Below are positions 16,601 through 25,342 of a stretch of 64,000 nt of DNA, in pieces; the first letter of the stretch is position 1, and every line of letters begins with the position of its first letter. Under the pieces are notes generated by a model. That model ran no database searches and was not told the DNA's origin. It saw only the letters and a program-made list of their open reading frames with translations. The position numbers and the translations under genes are program-made. The stretch comes from Bacteroidaceae bacterium. Lineage in GTDB: Bacteria > Bacteroidota > Bacteroidia > Bacteroidales > Bacteroidaceae. The stretch lies in the NCBI GenBank assembly GCA_017525235.1, contig JAFXTC010000031.1, positions 1 to 64,000 of the forward strand, written 5' to 3'.

Positions 16601-18992
16601 TTCTTAAAACTCTATCCCCGACCAAATGCGTATCAGTAAGAGAGAAAAAGTCAATAGACTGTTCATAACGGGCTGTGTCCTTGCCATTAGTGTATTCGGC
16701 CAACAAACGGTAAACACCAGAAGGCACGGTCTTTAGTTCGTCTGGAATCACAGACTTGTTTGCCGGCACCACAAAACGAGCCTTCTCTTCCTCTTTACCC
16801 TCAAGAAGACGGCACACAATATCGCCATCTATCTTGGCACCCGTACTGGCACAAAGTTCAAAGGACCAAGGTCTCAGCATATCTTTATCCTGACGCGTCT
16901 TGATGTTGCCGCGCAATCCAAAGGCTTTTGAACTTAGACGGATAGTCTTAGAGGCCTGTTCTGTTTCTCCTTGTTTATTCAGCACATCTACCTCCAGAAC
17001 AAGATTGGCGTCTTGAAGATTATTCTCCTTAATTCTTGCCAAGGAAACTGGTATTGTGAACCTTCCCTCCGCATCCGTATAAATGGTATCAAGGAGCTGG
17101 CTATCATCAAGTCTGTTTCGTAGCAACCAAAATCCCCTATAGAACTTCGCACTTCCGGTTACCCGGGCATTTGCCACAGGCACACCGCTATATGTCATCG
17201 CTCTTCCCGTCACATGAATGGAATCTGCCGGGAGAGATACGGCAGGTGCGGAGTCCATCTCGACAGAAAAAGTGGGCCGACGATATTCCTCAACACGGAC
17301 ATATTGACGTACATCACCAACCTTTATGATATAATTACCAGGAACAGCGTCTTTTGGCAATACCAGCGAATCACTGATAACGCCAAATTCATCTGTCTTT
17401 AGCTGATGTTCTGCCAAATTATTGCCCTTTGTATCCTTGAAGGTAAGACTGAGACCAGAACCTGCACCGACAGCGACATCCCATCCCTTCTGGTTATAGA
17501 CAACAGCACCAACGTAAATAGTCTGACCGGGACGATAGATACTACGGTCCGTATAAACCTGTACCTGTTGCTTCTCAACCTTGGAATTACCAAAACTGGC
17601 ATGATATGAGGCAGTGCATGGCAGTTCAGGAAGCATGCAGTCCTCACCCTTACTTAATTTGATTCTCTGCGGAAGAGTACGAACCACCGCAACCCCTCGT
17701 TCATCCGTTATATATTCAGTATAAGACTTTTTGTTGTCATTCCTGCGTATATTTATTGCCTTTACAGTAACGCCGGGCACAGGTTTCCCGCTCTGACAGT
17801 CCACTACTGCAATCTCTACCTTGCCAGGCAAAGGTATCACTAAATAACGTAGCTTAGAGACATAAAATAAGTGAACTTGAGGCTCTGGTTTCTGCTCCAG
17901 CCGAGCCCGTGTATTTCCTTGCATTACCACAGCATATATACCTACAGATGGCGCACGCAGACGGAAAGTGTCCTTCCATTCCTCATAAGCAGGATGACTA
18001 GCAAAAATATGAACATCTTCCTTGACAAGCCTCCCTTTGCATAACACACTTGTTAGCAGTTCCTCCTCTGTCTCCTCCTGAAAATCATCAGGCAGGCGAT
18101 ACGTGGTAAGGGTTATATTCTGTAGGTTCTTGGCCTGAATAATAACATCTTCCTCGGCATCGGGATACATATAAGTTCCTATTCTGCATTGCAAGTAAGG
18201 TGCTTCCTGATTAATAATCCAGTTCTTAAGCAGGGCGGAATTGGGATACTGACGCAAGCCTTCCTCTATTACCAGGCGGGACTCCTCTGGTTTGTTCTTG
18301 AAACGTGTTAGTTCGGTATATACTCTGTCGCAAGAACTCAAATCCTGATACTCTTTCTTGAGCTGCTGCAGATAACCTTCCTGCTTTGCCATATTCATTT
18401 CAAGGACAGAATCCATGCTCAGACGGAAAGCTGCCTCTCTGAGTCCATGCTCCTTGTAGAAGTTGATGAATGTCCCAAATAAGGGAAGACCATTCGTTTT
18501 CCGCTTTTCATAATAGATATCACTATACATTGCTTGCCAGATAACGGCAAGCATGCTACTGCCATACACCTTCTCGTCTTTACCTCTGTTAACAAAAGGA
18601 ATCCACTTCTTGGTAGGTGTACGATGAAGAAGTTCCAAATCCCGAAGGGCATACTTGTAGAGGTCGGATGCATGCTGCATATACTCCTCCCTACTCCATT
18701 CCCTTACGCTGTCAGGATGACTTTTCGTTTCCCTATTCCATCTCTGCGACAGATGTTGGTTCTGCATCAACAGATGAGCCAACGTGGCACTATAAATGGC
18801 CTTGGCAACAGAATCTTTCTGTTCCCTGATTTCCTGCTTCAACAGCAACACGTCAGAGAAGAAAGAATCTGGCACCAATTCTTCACGCTCCTTACATTCA
18901 GTAAGCAGAGACACCAATCTCTTGGCAGGCGTATCCTTACCCGCCCAAGCCACTACAGGCAGAAAGAGAAATAAAAATAGGAAACGACGCAT
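13644..18992 (-). CDS. alpha-2-macroglobulin family protein with altered thioester site
   Basis: A 1782-residue exported protein (signal peptide MRRFLFLFLFLPVVAWA). A TPR-like helical region (about 30-260) is followed by macroglobulin domains; the MG2 motif YTDRSIYRPGQTIYVGAVVYN is near residue 490. The bait/TED half contains FFRPILRTDANGEVKISFTLPESLTSWHL, the hallmark of bacterial MG family members. In relatives the thioester is CxEQ; here the aligned stretch is CKCVLC with Cys1307 kept but Glu and Gln replaced by Leu and Cys1310, so a normal thioester cannot form. A segment VDAPLQGQIAGLDVES (near 1060) resembles the SusC plug motif, as in some Bacteroides relatives. It sits 7 bp behind a GH97 gene and is probably co-transcribed. 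Likely role: periplasmic protease trapping or envelope protection. Confidence 0.88.
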   Translation of the reverse strand: MRRFLFLFLFLPVVAWAGKDTPAKRLVSLLTECKEREELVPDSFFSDVLLLKQEIREQKDSVAKAIYSATLAHLLMQNQHLSQRWNRETKSHPDSVREWSREEYMQHASDLYKYALRDLELLHRTPTKKWIPFVNRGKDEKVYGSSMLAVIWQAMYSDIYYEKRKTNGLPLFGTFINFYKEHGLREAAFRLSMDSVLEMNMAKQEGYLQQLKKEYQDLSSCDRVYTELTRFKNKPEESRLVIEEGLRQYPNSALLKNWIINQEAPYLQCRIGTYMYPDAEEDVIIQAKNLQNITLTTYRLPDDFQEETEEELLTSVLCKGRLVKEDVHIFASHPAYEEWKDTFRLRAPSVGIYAVVMQGNTRARLEQKPEPQVHLFYVSKLRYLVIPLPGKVEIAVVDCQSGKPVPGVTVKAINIRRNDNKKSYTEYITDERGVAVVRTLPQRIKLSKGEDCMLPELPCTASYHASFGNSKVEKQQVQVYTDRSIYRPGQTIYVGAVVYNQKGWDVAVGAGSGLSLTFKDTKGNNLAEHQLKTDEFGVISDSLVLPKDAVPGNYIIKVGDVRQYVRVEEYRRPTFSVEMDSAPAVSLPADSIHVTGRAMTYSGVPVANARVTGSAKFYRGFWLLRNRLDDSQLLDTIYTDAEGRFTIPVSLARIKENNLQDANLVLEVDVLNKQGETEQASKTIRLSSKAFGLRGNIKTRQDKDMLRPWSFELCASTGAKIDGDIVCRLLEGKEEEKARFVVPANKSVIPDELKTVPSGVYRLLAEYTNGKDTARYEQSIDFFSLTDTHLVGDRVLRIYTPCDTFAIDCPAKIQIGTTLKEAWIFLSMIHHDKVFLDTLMAVSDTAFVWEVPYKEEYGDGISVQAALYHRGLVAASVSLHLSLPEKNLYGHWETFRNRVRPGQQEEWKLSLRCADGTPAKANVMLSMFDASLDAIRSHRMNFSVLYTYHIPWVGHTAMSAHNQKSHYFHFPVRMLKTKDWQFSCFNPEYIYDVFSLQNFVLSAAPTSAGLKGGRTMRLRGIGESEEADDRVYEMAMPMSRAKTAKVESLAFNSVDAPLQGQIAGLDVESPELPESAIRGTKDGAFSELAFFRPILRTDANGEVKISFTLPESLTSWHLLGFAHDKDLFTTQIDETIVAQKELMAELYLPRFLRSGDEASFTASIRNMSERMQQGKAFCIIMDAETERVLARFPVQFRLEANKDTVYTFPFGSLDNYTALLIKWVAEGTDYSDGEQRQIPILSDLESVTETRAFSINKKGTTLFNLESLFANNHPSATNRNLVVEYTARPAWLALKALPSLFTPHCKCVLCISSAYYATTMAQHVLRQVPEADALIDSLHYDGVISLDYRMSLLSSLSALQLSDGSFTWFPGMRGNTYLTREVAFQLVRLHHVGVVPDAASVVAERILKKAVDYLANETHKQVQWMQKEKDGQIGLSILRYLYILSLSDIELSEDYQKDKDFLVELLSRSSEDKKVGIEEAALASIVLKRNGKDKLAERYLNGLDKKLTHPDGYYISYISGNFTSIDRKVQTHVQVMEAFREVRPAEEQSLLNGMTEWLLQQKRTQQWDEPVKTVNAIYALLQNDSQPLANGNSDVLKLGDGQKTHTFVTPHTSVGYLRDSLSVSAPKELRVEKHGQGLSWGAVYATYQMPLDSVRASWQGFHIRRDVSSLQPKMGDRLHVRYTITADRDYEFVQLTAPRSAIAEPDASLSGYRYQNALGYYRMIHDDRTEYYFDCMPKGTYVIEEDWLISRTGNYQMGSTIIRCLYAPEYQSFSASDRVVVQ

Positions 18993-18999
18993 ATTCTTT

Positions 19000-20943
19000 T
19001 TATTCTATCACCGCAGCAAAGCCACCGTTGCGAGCCATCTTGATGTGGAGCTTGGTGCTCTTATTAACAGAGGCTTTCTCCTGACGATAATCCATAGCCA
19101 TACGGTTGGCATTGACACCATCCACAAATGAGGTCATCTGCATATTCTTTCCTTCAGGAAGAACGCTCAGCGTTACATCCAACTCGCGCTGTTTGTCGTT
19201 GGTAATACCGCCAACAAACCACTTCTGGCCCTTGCGCTTGGCCATAACGATATACTGTCCGGCCTCAGCTGCCAGCACGCGAGTCTCATCCCAGTTCACA
19301 GGAACGCTGGTCAGGAAATCACGGCAGTCGGGCCACTTGTCGTAACGACAGGGATTGTCCATCAGCATCTGCAAATTGGTCTCAAAGAGTACAAAGACAG
19401 CCATATTGTACGCCTTGGTACCAACACCCGCACAGATAGGACGGTTACCATGATGGTTTTCGGGCTGATAACAAAGCATTGAACCAGGCGTATAGTCCAT
19501 AGGTCCTACTGCATTACGCAAGAAGGGGAACCAGATAGTATTCTTAGGTGTGCAACTTCCATTATATTCCATTCCACGAACACCTTCGTAAGTAAGAATG
19601 TTGGGATAACGGTATTCGAGACCACTAGGATGGAAAGCTCCGTGGAAGTCAACCATAACATGATGTGCTGCAGCTTCCTTGGCCACACGGTCATAGAAGT
19701 CAATCATCCACTGGTCCTGACGGTCCATGAAGTCAATCTTGGTACCCACAATGCCCCACTCCTCGAACGTTTTGAAGAGGTCCATGTGATGCTCAACCGT
19801 CAACCAGGGCAACCAAACCCAAATGCCGACATTCTTAGACTTAGCATAACGAATCAACTCTGGCAGATTAACCTTGGGATTGGTACGATAGGGGTCGCGG
19901 GTATCCAGTGCCCAACCCTCGTCCATAATTATATAAGGTACACCATTACGAGAGGCAAAGTCCACAAAATACTTATAGGTTTCCAGATTGATGCCGCCTT
20001 CGAAGGTTACATCAGGTCCGTAAGGAATGCCATTCAGCCAATCCCAGCAAGTCTGACCGGGCTTAATCCAGCTAGTATCCTCTATCTGACACTTCTGGGC
20101 CAAACGCATCGGCATAGTGTTCTCTGCCAAACGGCCATCTTCCTGCGTGATAAGCATATAACGCCAGGGGAAGGTACGTGTGCCGCTGGTCTTGGCAATA
20201 TAATCAGCCTCCTTCAGAATGCGGTGACTACGGTCGCCCTGATCCTCATACTCTATAGGATTCTTAGGTTGGATGGCAGAAAGACTGTTGTCGGCATTAC
20301 CCTTGAGGAAAAGACCGGGATAGCTGACAAGGTCGAACTCGCTAAGCAATATCTTTTGGTTCTTTCCCATGATAAGTACAGGCAGTTCCGACATTCTGTC
20401 TTCCTTTTTCCATTCGTTACTCTTGACAAACGAGTAGTTCTCTTCGCAACTTGTTTTAAATCCGCCAGGCTGCTGCAGCACTAGGTCACAATTGTCTGCT
20501 AACTGAAAAACGGTGTTCTCCTGCATCACCTCAATCTCGCCTGGGAGAGAAGTTCTCATACGGAATGCCACACCATCGTTATAAAGACGAAAATCTACAG
20601 CGTAGCCGCCCTTCATATCCAAGGTAAGCAAGTTGTAGTTATTCTCCACCTCGCTGTACTTCAATGGCAGAAGAGGTTTTACGATCTCGTTTATAGCACG
20701 AACGCTCTTTTTCTTCAGAACAGGATTGGCACCCAATGTCTTATCAGACAGTTGCATACCAATCACGCTCTTCGTCAGCAGTGTTTCATTATGACTGACT
20801 ACATCGTAATAGATGCGATCAGAGAGCGTAACATTCACGCTTGTCTGTCCGTCAGGACTCTGGGCAGTAATAACCTTCTGGGCATAGCCTGAAAGACAGG
20901 CTGCCGCCATTAATATTAGAGAAAAGAATCTTGTTGTTTTCAT
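19000..20943 (-). CDS. GH97 glycosidase, retaining (alpha-galactosidase-like) type
   Basis: A 647-residue exported enzyme (signal peptide MKTTRFFSLILMAAACLSGYA). An N-terminal beta-super-sandwich (about 25-280) precedes a TIM barrel with PGQTCWDWLNG, YIIMDEGWA and GTKIDFMDR. In GH97, enzymes with Asp in the KxDF motif are the retaining group, whose known members are alpha-galactosidases, while inverting SusB-type alpha-glucosidases lack it; the assignment to the retaining group is by this residue. ILTYEGVRGMEYN holds the candidate acid/base Glu. The C-terminal beta domain is complete. Lies 27 bp after ridA and 7 bp before the macroglobulin gene, so the three are probably one transcript. A second GH97 of equal length is at 25.3-27.2 kb. 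Confidence 0.9.
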   Translation of the reverse strand: MKTTRFFSLILMAAACLSGYAQKVITAQSPDGQTSVNVTLSDRIYYDVVSHNETLLTKSVIGMQLSDKTLGANPVLKKKSVRAINEIVKPLLPLKYSEVENNYNLLTLDMKGGYAVDFRLYNDGVAFRMRTSLPGEIEVMQENTVFQLADNCDLVLQQPGGFKTSCEENYSFVKSNEWKKEDRMSELPVLIMGKNQKILLSEFDLVSYPGLFLKGNADNSLSAIQPKNPIEYEDQGDRSHRILKEADYIAKTSGTRTFPWRYMLITQEDGRLAENTMPMRLAQKCQIEDTSWIKPGQTCWDWLNGIPYGPDVTFEGGINLETYKYFVDFASRNGVPYIIMDEGWALDTRDPYRTNPKVNLPELIRYAKSKNVGIWVWLPWLTVEHHMDLFKTFEEWGIVGTKIDFMDRQDQWMIDFYDRVAKEAAAHHVMVDFHGAFHPSGLEYRYPNILTYEGVRGMEYNGSCTPKNTIWFPFLRNAVGPMDYTPGSMLCYQPENHHGNRPICAGVGTKAYNMAVFVLFETNLQMLMDNPCRYDKWPDCRDFLTSVPVNWDETRVLAAEAGQYIVMAKRKGQKWFVGGITNDKQRELDVTLSVLPEGKNMQMTSFVDGVNANRMAMDYRQEKASVNKSTKLHIKMARNGGFAAVIE

Positions 20944-20970
20944 TTCAGATAATTTATGTAATTAATGAAT

Positions 20971-21345
20971 TTACTTTACAGCTATCACCTCTATTTCCAC
21001 CAAGGCTCCCTTGGGTAAATCCTTTACAGCAACGGCGCTGCGTGCAGGGAAAGGTGCAGTAAAGAACTCTGCATAGATCTCGTTCATGGGAGCAAAGTTG
21101 GCAATATCACTTAGGAATACTGTTGTTTTCACCACATGAGAAAGGTCGATGCCTGCCTCCTTAAGGATGTTCTGTGCATTCGTTAATGACTGACGTGTCT
21201 GCTCCTTTATTCCACCTTCAGGAAACTGCCCTGTAGCGGGATTGATAGGAAGTTGACCGCTCGCGTAAACAAAACCATTTGCCTCTATAGCCTGACTATA
21301 TGGCCCGATGGCTGCAGGAGCCTTTGTTGTGCTTATTGCTTTCAT
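20971..21345 (-). CDS. ridA: RidA family enamine/imine deaminase
   Basis: A 124-residue cytoplasmic protein of normal length. RidA hydrolyses reactive enamines and imines that leak from PLP enzymes such as threonine dehydratase. The family blocks are present: IGPYSQAI near the N-terminus, YASGQLPINP, and FPARSAVAVKDLPKGALVEIEVIA, which contains the conserved substrate-binding Arg of the RidA subfamily and the Glu near the C-terminus. It lies between pepD and GH97 on the same strand; the gap to pepD contains ctaaagcctaaggtctaatg-type repeats. Confidence 0.95.
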   Translation of the reverse strand: MKAISTTKAPAAIGPYSQAIEANGFVYASGQLPINPATGQFPEGGIKEQTRQSLTNAQNILKEAGIDLSHVVKTTVFLSDIANFAPMNEIYAEFFTAPFPARSAVAVKDLPKGALVEIEVIAVK

Positions 21346-21408
21346 ATTTATTCAGTTGAAAATTGAAAGTTGACTAAAGTTTAACGTCTAAAGCCTAAGG
21401 TCTAATGA

Positions 21409-22860
21409 TTAAATTGCCTTAAGCAACGCTTTCAGGAACTCCCAAAACTTAGCTACGCTGGGAATGTTACAACGCTCATCGGGTGTATGGGGGCTGCGCA
21501 GTGTAGGACCAAAGCTTACCAAATCCATCTTGGGATAAACACCACCTATAATGCTGCACTCCAAACCAGCATGGCAAACCTCCACACGGGCATCTTCATT
21601 AAAGATATCCTTGTAAACCTTCACCATCGTTGCTACGATAGGACTGTCGAAGTTGGGCTGCCAAGCGCCATACTGACCACCGTACTCAACCTTCATACCA
21701 GCCATAGAGAAGCAGCACTCCTGCATCTCCTGAATATATTCCATCATAGTCTCGCTGCTAGAACGAGCCAAGATTAGGATGCTTGCCTCGCCTGCACCTA
21801 TGTTGATGATACCCAAATTGCTACTAGTCTCCACAACGGCAGGAATACTGGGAATGTTACGCAGTACACCATCGTGACAAGCCATGATAGCATCTACCAG
21901 ATTATCTTGAATCTCCAAAGGAACTTGTCCTGCTGGCATCTCTGTTGCTTCTACTGTCAATGAAATACCTTCTTCAACTCCACGGAATTCGTTCTGGAAG
22001 GTTTGCTCGCAATACTGAGCCAAATCCTTCAAATCTTCCAGATTCTCCTTAGGAATGCTCAGTACCACAGTAGCTGTACGAGGGATAGCGTTGCGCATAT
22101 TTCCACCATTCCAAGAACACAGGCGAGCCTCATCATCAGCAATAGCCTGACGAACGAAACGTGCCATCAACTTGTTGGCATTAGCACGCCCCTCGTTGAT
22201 TTCCAAACCGCTATGACCACCACGCAGACCTTTCAACATCACCTTTACGGCAATATCGCCTTCCTCTGGAATCACCTCTTTATATTGCATGGTAGCAGAG
22301 ATGTTTACACCGCCAGCCGAACCAATGACAAACTCACCCATTGTCTCATTGTCGATATTGAGCAAAACATCACCCTTCAACGTATCGGCAGCTAGATGAT
22401 TCACACCATACATGGTACTCTCCTCATCTGCAGTAATCAATGCCTCCAGAGGACCATGCTGCAAATCCTTGCTCTCCATCACAGCCATAATAGCAGCCAC
22501 GCCCATTCCGTCGTCGGAACCTAACGTAGTCCCTTTGGCCTTTACCCAATCGCCATCAATATAGGTTTCTATGGGGTCTGTCTCAAAGTTATGCGTACTC
22601 TCGTCGGTCTTCTGTGGAACCATATCCATGTGTGCCTGCAGGACAGCTGTCTTGTGTCCCTCCATACCAGGAGTTGCAGGCTTACGCATTACGATGTTCT
22701 CTGCACCGTCCTTGAAAGCCTCAATGCCATGTTCTTTTGCCCAGTCAAGCAGAAACTGCTGAATCTTCTGCAGATGACCACTGGGACGTGGAACCTGAGT
22801 AAGCAGATAAAAGTTCTTCCAGATAATCTGGGGTGCTAAATCCTTAATTGAAGTTGCCAT
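21409..22860 (-). CDS. pepD: aminoacyl-histidine dipeptidase (M20 family)
   Basis: A 483-residue cytoplasmic metallopeptidase that cleaves Xaa-His and other dipeptides. The start ATG at 22860 (MATSIKDLAPQ) is chosen because the frame extended upstream would begin at a TTG lying before the -7 element at 22903-22910. The metal-binding set of the M20 family is intact: LQAHMDMVPQK, TTLGSDDGMGVA (bridging Asp), ADEESTMYG (catalytic Glu and metal Glu), MGEFVIGSAGG and CHAGLECSII. A lid domain lies between (about residues 190-400). Two-zinc catalysis is expected. Nothing unusual in the sequence. Confidence 0.95.
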   Translation of the reverse strand: MATSIKDLAPQIIWKNFYLLTQVPRPSGHLQKIQQFLLDWAKEHGIEAFKDGAENIVMRKPATPGMEGHKTAVLQAHMDMVPQKTDESTHNFETDPIETYIDGDWVKAKGTTLGSDDGMGVAAIMAVMESKDLQHGPLEALITADEESTMYGVNHLAADTLKGDVLLNIDNETMGEFVIGSAGGVNISATMQYKEVIPEEGDIAVKVMLKGLRGGHSGLEINEGRANANKLMARFVRQAIADDEARLCSWNGGNMRNAIPRTATVVLSIPKENLEDLKDLAQYCEQTFQNEFRGVEEGISLTVEATEMPAGQVPLEIQDNLVDAIMACHDGVLRNIPSIPAVVETSSNLGIINIGAGEASILILARSSSETMMEYIQEMQECCFSMAGMKVEYGGQYGAWQPNFDSPIVATMVKVYKDIFNEDARVEVCHAGLECSIIGGVYPKMDLVSFGPTLRSPHTPDERCNIPSVAKFWEFLKALLKAI

Positions 22861-22902
22861 AGTTGTATGTTTTATTTGTTCTTGTTTTAATGTTAAAGTG
22901 TA

Positions 22903-22910
22903 CAAAGTTA
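22903..22910 (-). promoter_or_regulatory. -7 element of pepD
   Basis: TAACTTTG on the minus strand, 42 bp upstream of the chosen start. It decides against the longer frame. Confidence 0.6.
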
Positions 22911-23023
22911 TACATTTTCTGCGTAACGTCAAGCGTTTTCACATTATTTATAAGTTGGCTGGTGAGTTTACAAGTTAGTGAATTAGCTAAAGCTTAAAGA
23001 CTAGGATCTAAGGTCTAACACAA

Positions 23024-23458
23024 CTACCTCTTTCTTTGAAAGAACTCCTTCATCAGCGCAGCGCACTCTTCCCCCATCACACCCGAAACGACCTCCGTCT
23101 TTGGGTGCAGCGTTTGTGGAGCATATCGACGAAAACCACGTTTCTCATCATCTGCGCCATATACAATCTTGCCTATCTGCGACCATCCTAAAGCCCCGGC
23201 ACACATAACACATGGCTCCACTGTTACATATAATATACAATCCGTCAGATACTTGCCTCCTAAATATTCAGAAGCAGCCGTGATGGCTTGCATCTCGGCA
23301 TGAGCCGTAACATCCGACAGTCGCTCTGTAAGGTTATGTGCACGAGCTATTATCCTGTCTCTACAAACGATAACAGCTCCTACGGGTATCTCGTCTTCCT
23401 CGAAAGCACATTTAGCTTCCTGGAGTGCTTGCTTCATATAGAAATTATCATCCGCCAT
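23024..23458 (-). CDS. tadA: tRNA-specific adenosine deaminase (cytidine/deoxycytidylate deaminase fold)
   Basis: A 144-residue enzyme that converts adenosine 34 of tRNA-Arg(ACG) to inosine. Zinc ligands and the catalytic Glu are seen in TAHAEMQAI and the second half-site in EPCVMCAGALGWSQI. The start at 23458 (MADDNFYMKQAL) is used: the longer frame's first ATG (23482) lies next to the -7 element at 23484-23492. The conserved FFQRKR-type basic C-terminus is present. Divergent from yraN with overlapping promoters. Confidence 0.93.
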   Translation of the reverse strand: MADDNFYMKQALQEAKCAFEEDEIPVGAVIVCRDRIIARAHNLTERLSDVTAHAEMQAITAASEYLGGKYLTDCILYVTVEPCVMCAGALGWSQIGKIVYGADDEKRGFRRYAPQTLHPKTEVVSGVMGEECAALMKEFFQRKR

Positions 23459-23483
23459 AAAGATTATTCTATGAGTTTGCATG

Positions 23484-23511
23484 CAAAATTATAGAAATTT
23501 TGTAACTTTGC
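23484..23511. promoter_or_regulatory. overlapping divergent promoters of tadA and yraN
   Basis: Minus strand: TAATTTTGC at 23484-23492, driving tadA. Plus strand: TAACTTTGC at 23503-23511, driving yraN. They are about 11 bp apart, so polymerases at the two promoters should exclude each other. Confidence 0.6.
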
Positions 23512-23531
23512 CGAATAAAAGGATATCAAAA

Positions 23532-23897
23532 ATGGCTGCGCACAACGAATTTGGCATAGAGGGCGAAGACAAAGCCACAAACTACCTTGTCAAAGAAGGC
23601 TATACCATTCTGGACCGCAACTGGAAAAGCGGTCGTAAGGAACTTGATATTGTAGCCGAAAAAGACGGGACATTGGTGGTAGTAGAAGTAAAAGCCCGCA
23701 AAAGCAACAAATACGGCAATCCTGAAGAGGCAGTAACACCAACAAAAATCCGTAATACCGTCTTGGCGGCAGATGCCTACATTCGTTATCATCGTATCGA
23801 TCTCCCCGTCCGATTCGATATTATGTCCGTTCTCAGTAACGGAGACGTTATCAATCATATAAAGGATGCCTTTCGTTCACCTGTTTGGTATAGATAA
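23532..23897 (+). CDS. YraN family protein (UPF0102)
   Basis: A 121-residue predicted nuclease-fold protein. The ATG at 23532 (MAAHNEFGIEGEDKATNYL) is used since the longer frame begins upstream of the -7 element. The PD-(D/E)XK-type core is clear: GRKELDIVAEKDGTLVVVEVKARK. Function in Bacteroidetes is not established; elsewhere it is linked to DNA repair or cell division. It heads a yraN-birA-pyrH unit; the gap to birA is 2 bp. Confidence 0.9.
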   Translation: MAAHNEFGIEGEDKATNYLVKEGYTILDRNWKSGRKELDIVAEKDGTLVVVEVKARKSNKYGNPEEAVTPTKIRNTVLAADAYIRYHRIDLPVRFDIMSVLSNGDVINHIKDAFRSPVWYR

Positions 23898-23899
23898 GA

Positions 23900-24625
23900 A
23901 TGAAGAGAATAGCTTTAGACATCATTAATTCCACCAACGAATACGCCAAGTCGTTAGCTGCCAACGAGAGCAAGGAACTCACGTTGGTGACTGCTGAATT
24001 TCAAGAGGCTGGTCGTGGTGCAGGAACCAACAAGTGGGAGTCGGAGCGCGGCAAGAACCTTCTCTTCAGCATCATAGCATACCCTCAACAGCTACTTGCC
24101 AATCAGACGTTTACCTTGTCAGAGGTTACATCACTGGCCATCTGTGATGCGCTCAACAACTATACAAAAGGCTTTCAGATAAAATGGCCCAACGACATCT
24201 ACTTTGGCGACAAGAAAGCTGTTGGCATGCTCATCGAGAACGACATACGGGGGAAATTTGTTCGTCGTTCTATTATAGGCGTTGGGGTAAACATCAACCA
24301 GACCATCTTCCGCAGCGATGCACCCAATCCCATCTCCCTAGCACAGATTTTGGGAAGAGAGGAAGAACGCGACCAAGTATTAGACAAAATTACGCAGCGT
24401 TTTATACATTATTATAATATGATGGATGAACGGCAATTCTCTGCGCTTCACAGCCACTATCTGCAACACCTCTATCGTTGGCGAGAACTTCACGCTTATG
24501 CAGATGACAAAGGAAGTTTCCTGGCTCGTATCATTGACGTAGAGCCAACAGGTCACCTGCTCCTAGAATGTGAGAACAAAGAACAAAGGCGCTATGCCTT
24601 TAAGGAAGTAAACTTTATAATATAA
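23900..24625 (+). CDS. birA: biotin--[acetyl-CoA-carboxylase] ligase
   Basis: A 241-residue enzyme that activates biotin as biotinyl-5'-AMP and transfers it to carboxylase carrier domains. Motifs: QEAGRGAGTNKWESERGKNLLFS (GRGxxx-W biotin/ATP loop) and KWPNDIYFGDKKAVGMLIEN. It lacks the N-terminal helix-turn-helix of the E. coli BirA repressor, so it is a ligase only, as usual in Bacteroidetes. Follows yraN by 2 bp and precedes pyrH by 6 bp, which implies one transcript. Confidence 0.93.
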   Translation: MKRIALDIINSTNEYAKSLAANESKELTLVTAEFQEAGRGAGTNKWESERGKNLLFSIIAYPQQLLANQTFTLSEVTSLAICDALNNYTKGFQIKWPNDIYFGDKKAVGMLIENDIRGKFVRRSIIGVGVNINQTIFRSDAPNPISLAQILGREEERDQVLDKITQRFIHYYNMMDERQFSALHSHYLQHLYRWRELHAYADDKGSFLARIIDVEPTGHLLLECENKEQRRYAFKEVNFII

Positions 24626-24631
24626 AACAAT

Positions 24632-25342
24632 ATGGCAAGATTTAAAAGAATTCTTCTTAAGCTTTCAGGCGAGAGTCTGATGGGTGAACAAGGTTACGGA
24701 ATCGACGTAAAACGTCTGAACGAGTATGCCCAGCAAATTAAGGAAACCGCCGAAATGGGTGTGCAGATTGGTATTGTAATTGGTGGAGGAAACATCTTCC
24801 GAGGCCTTACGGGTGCCGGCAAAGGTTTCGACCGCGTAAAAGGCGACCAGATGGGAATGTGTGCTACAGTTATCAACTCGTTGGCCCTGAGTAGCGCTTT
24901 AGGCGCTATCGGTCAGAGGAATCGCGTGCTTACAGCCATACGCATGGAGCCTATTGGCGAATTTTACAACAAATGGAAAGCTATCGAGGCTATGGAGAAC
25001 GGCGAGGTGGTTATCATGAGTGCAGGAACAGGAAGTCCCTACTTCACCACAGACACTGGTTCTTCCCTGCGTGGCATTGAGATTGAGGCTGATGTTATGC
25101 TAAAGGGAACTCGCGTTGACGGCATCTATACTGCCGATCCTGAAAAAGACGCTACTGCAACCAAGTTCCATGATATAACCTACTCTGATGTTATTGCCCG
25201 TGGTCTGAAGGTGATGGATATCACAGCTACCGCCATGTGTATGCAGAACAACCTACCTATCTACGTCTTCAATATGGACATATTTGGCAACTTGAAGAAG
25301 GTGCTGAATGGTGAGGACATCGGGACCCTCGTTCACAACTAA
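24632..25342 (+). CDS. pyrH: UMP kinase
   Basis: Phosphorylates UMP to UDP in pyrimidine synthesis. The 236-residue length and the motifs are those of bacterial PyrH (amino-acid kinase fold): ILLKLSGESLMG at the N-terminus, GIVIGGGNIFRG, and GTRVDGIYTADPEKD near residue 165. The last codons overlap the end of the convergent GH97 gene by 4 bp, so transcripts of the two genes are complementary at their ends and no terminator lies between them. Confidence 0.96.
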   Translation: MARFKRILLKLSGESLMGEQGYGIDVKRLNEYAQQIKETAEMGVQIGIVIGGGNIFRGLTGAGKGFDRVKGDQMGMCATVINSLALSSALGAIGQRNRVLTAIRMEPIGEFYNKWKAIEAMENGEVVIMSAGTGSPYFTTDTGSSLRGIEIEADVMLKGTRVDGIYTADPEKDATATKFHDITYSDVIARGLKVMDITATAMCMQNNLPIYVFNMDIFGNLKKVLNGEDIGTLVHN

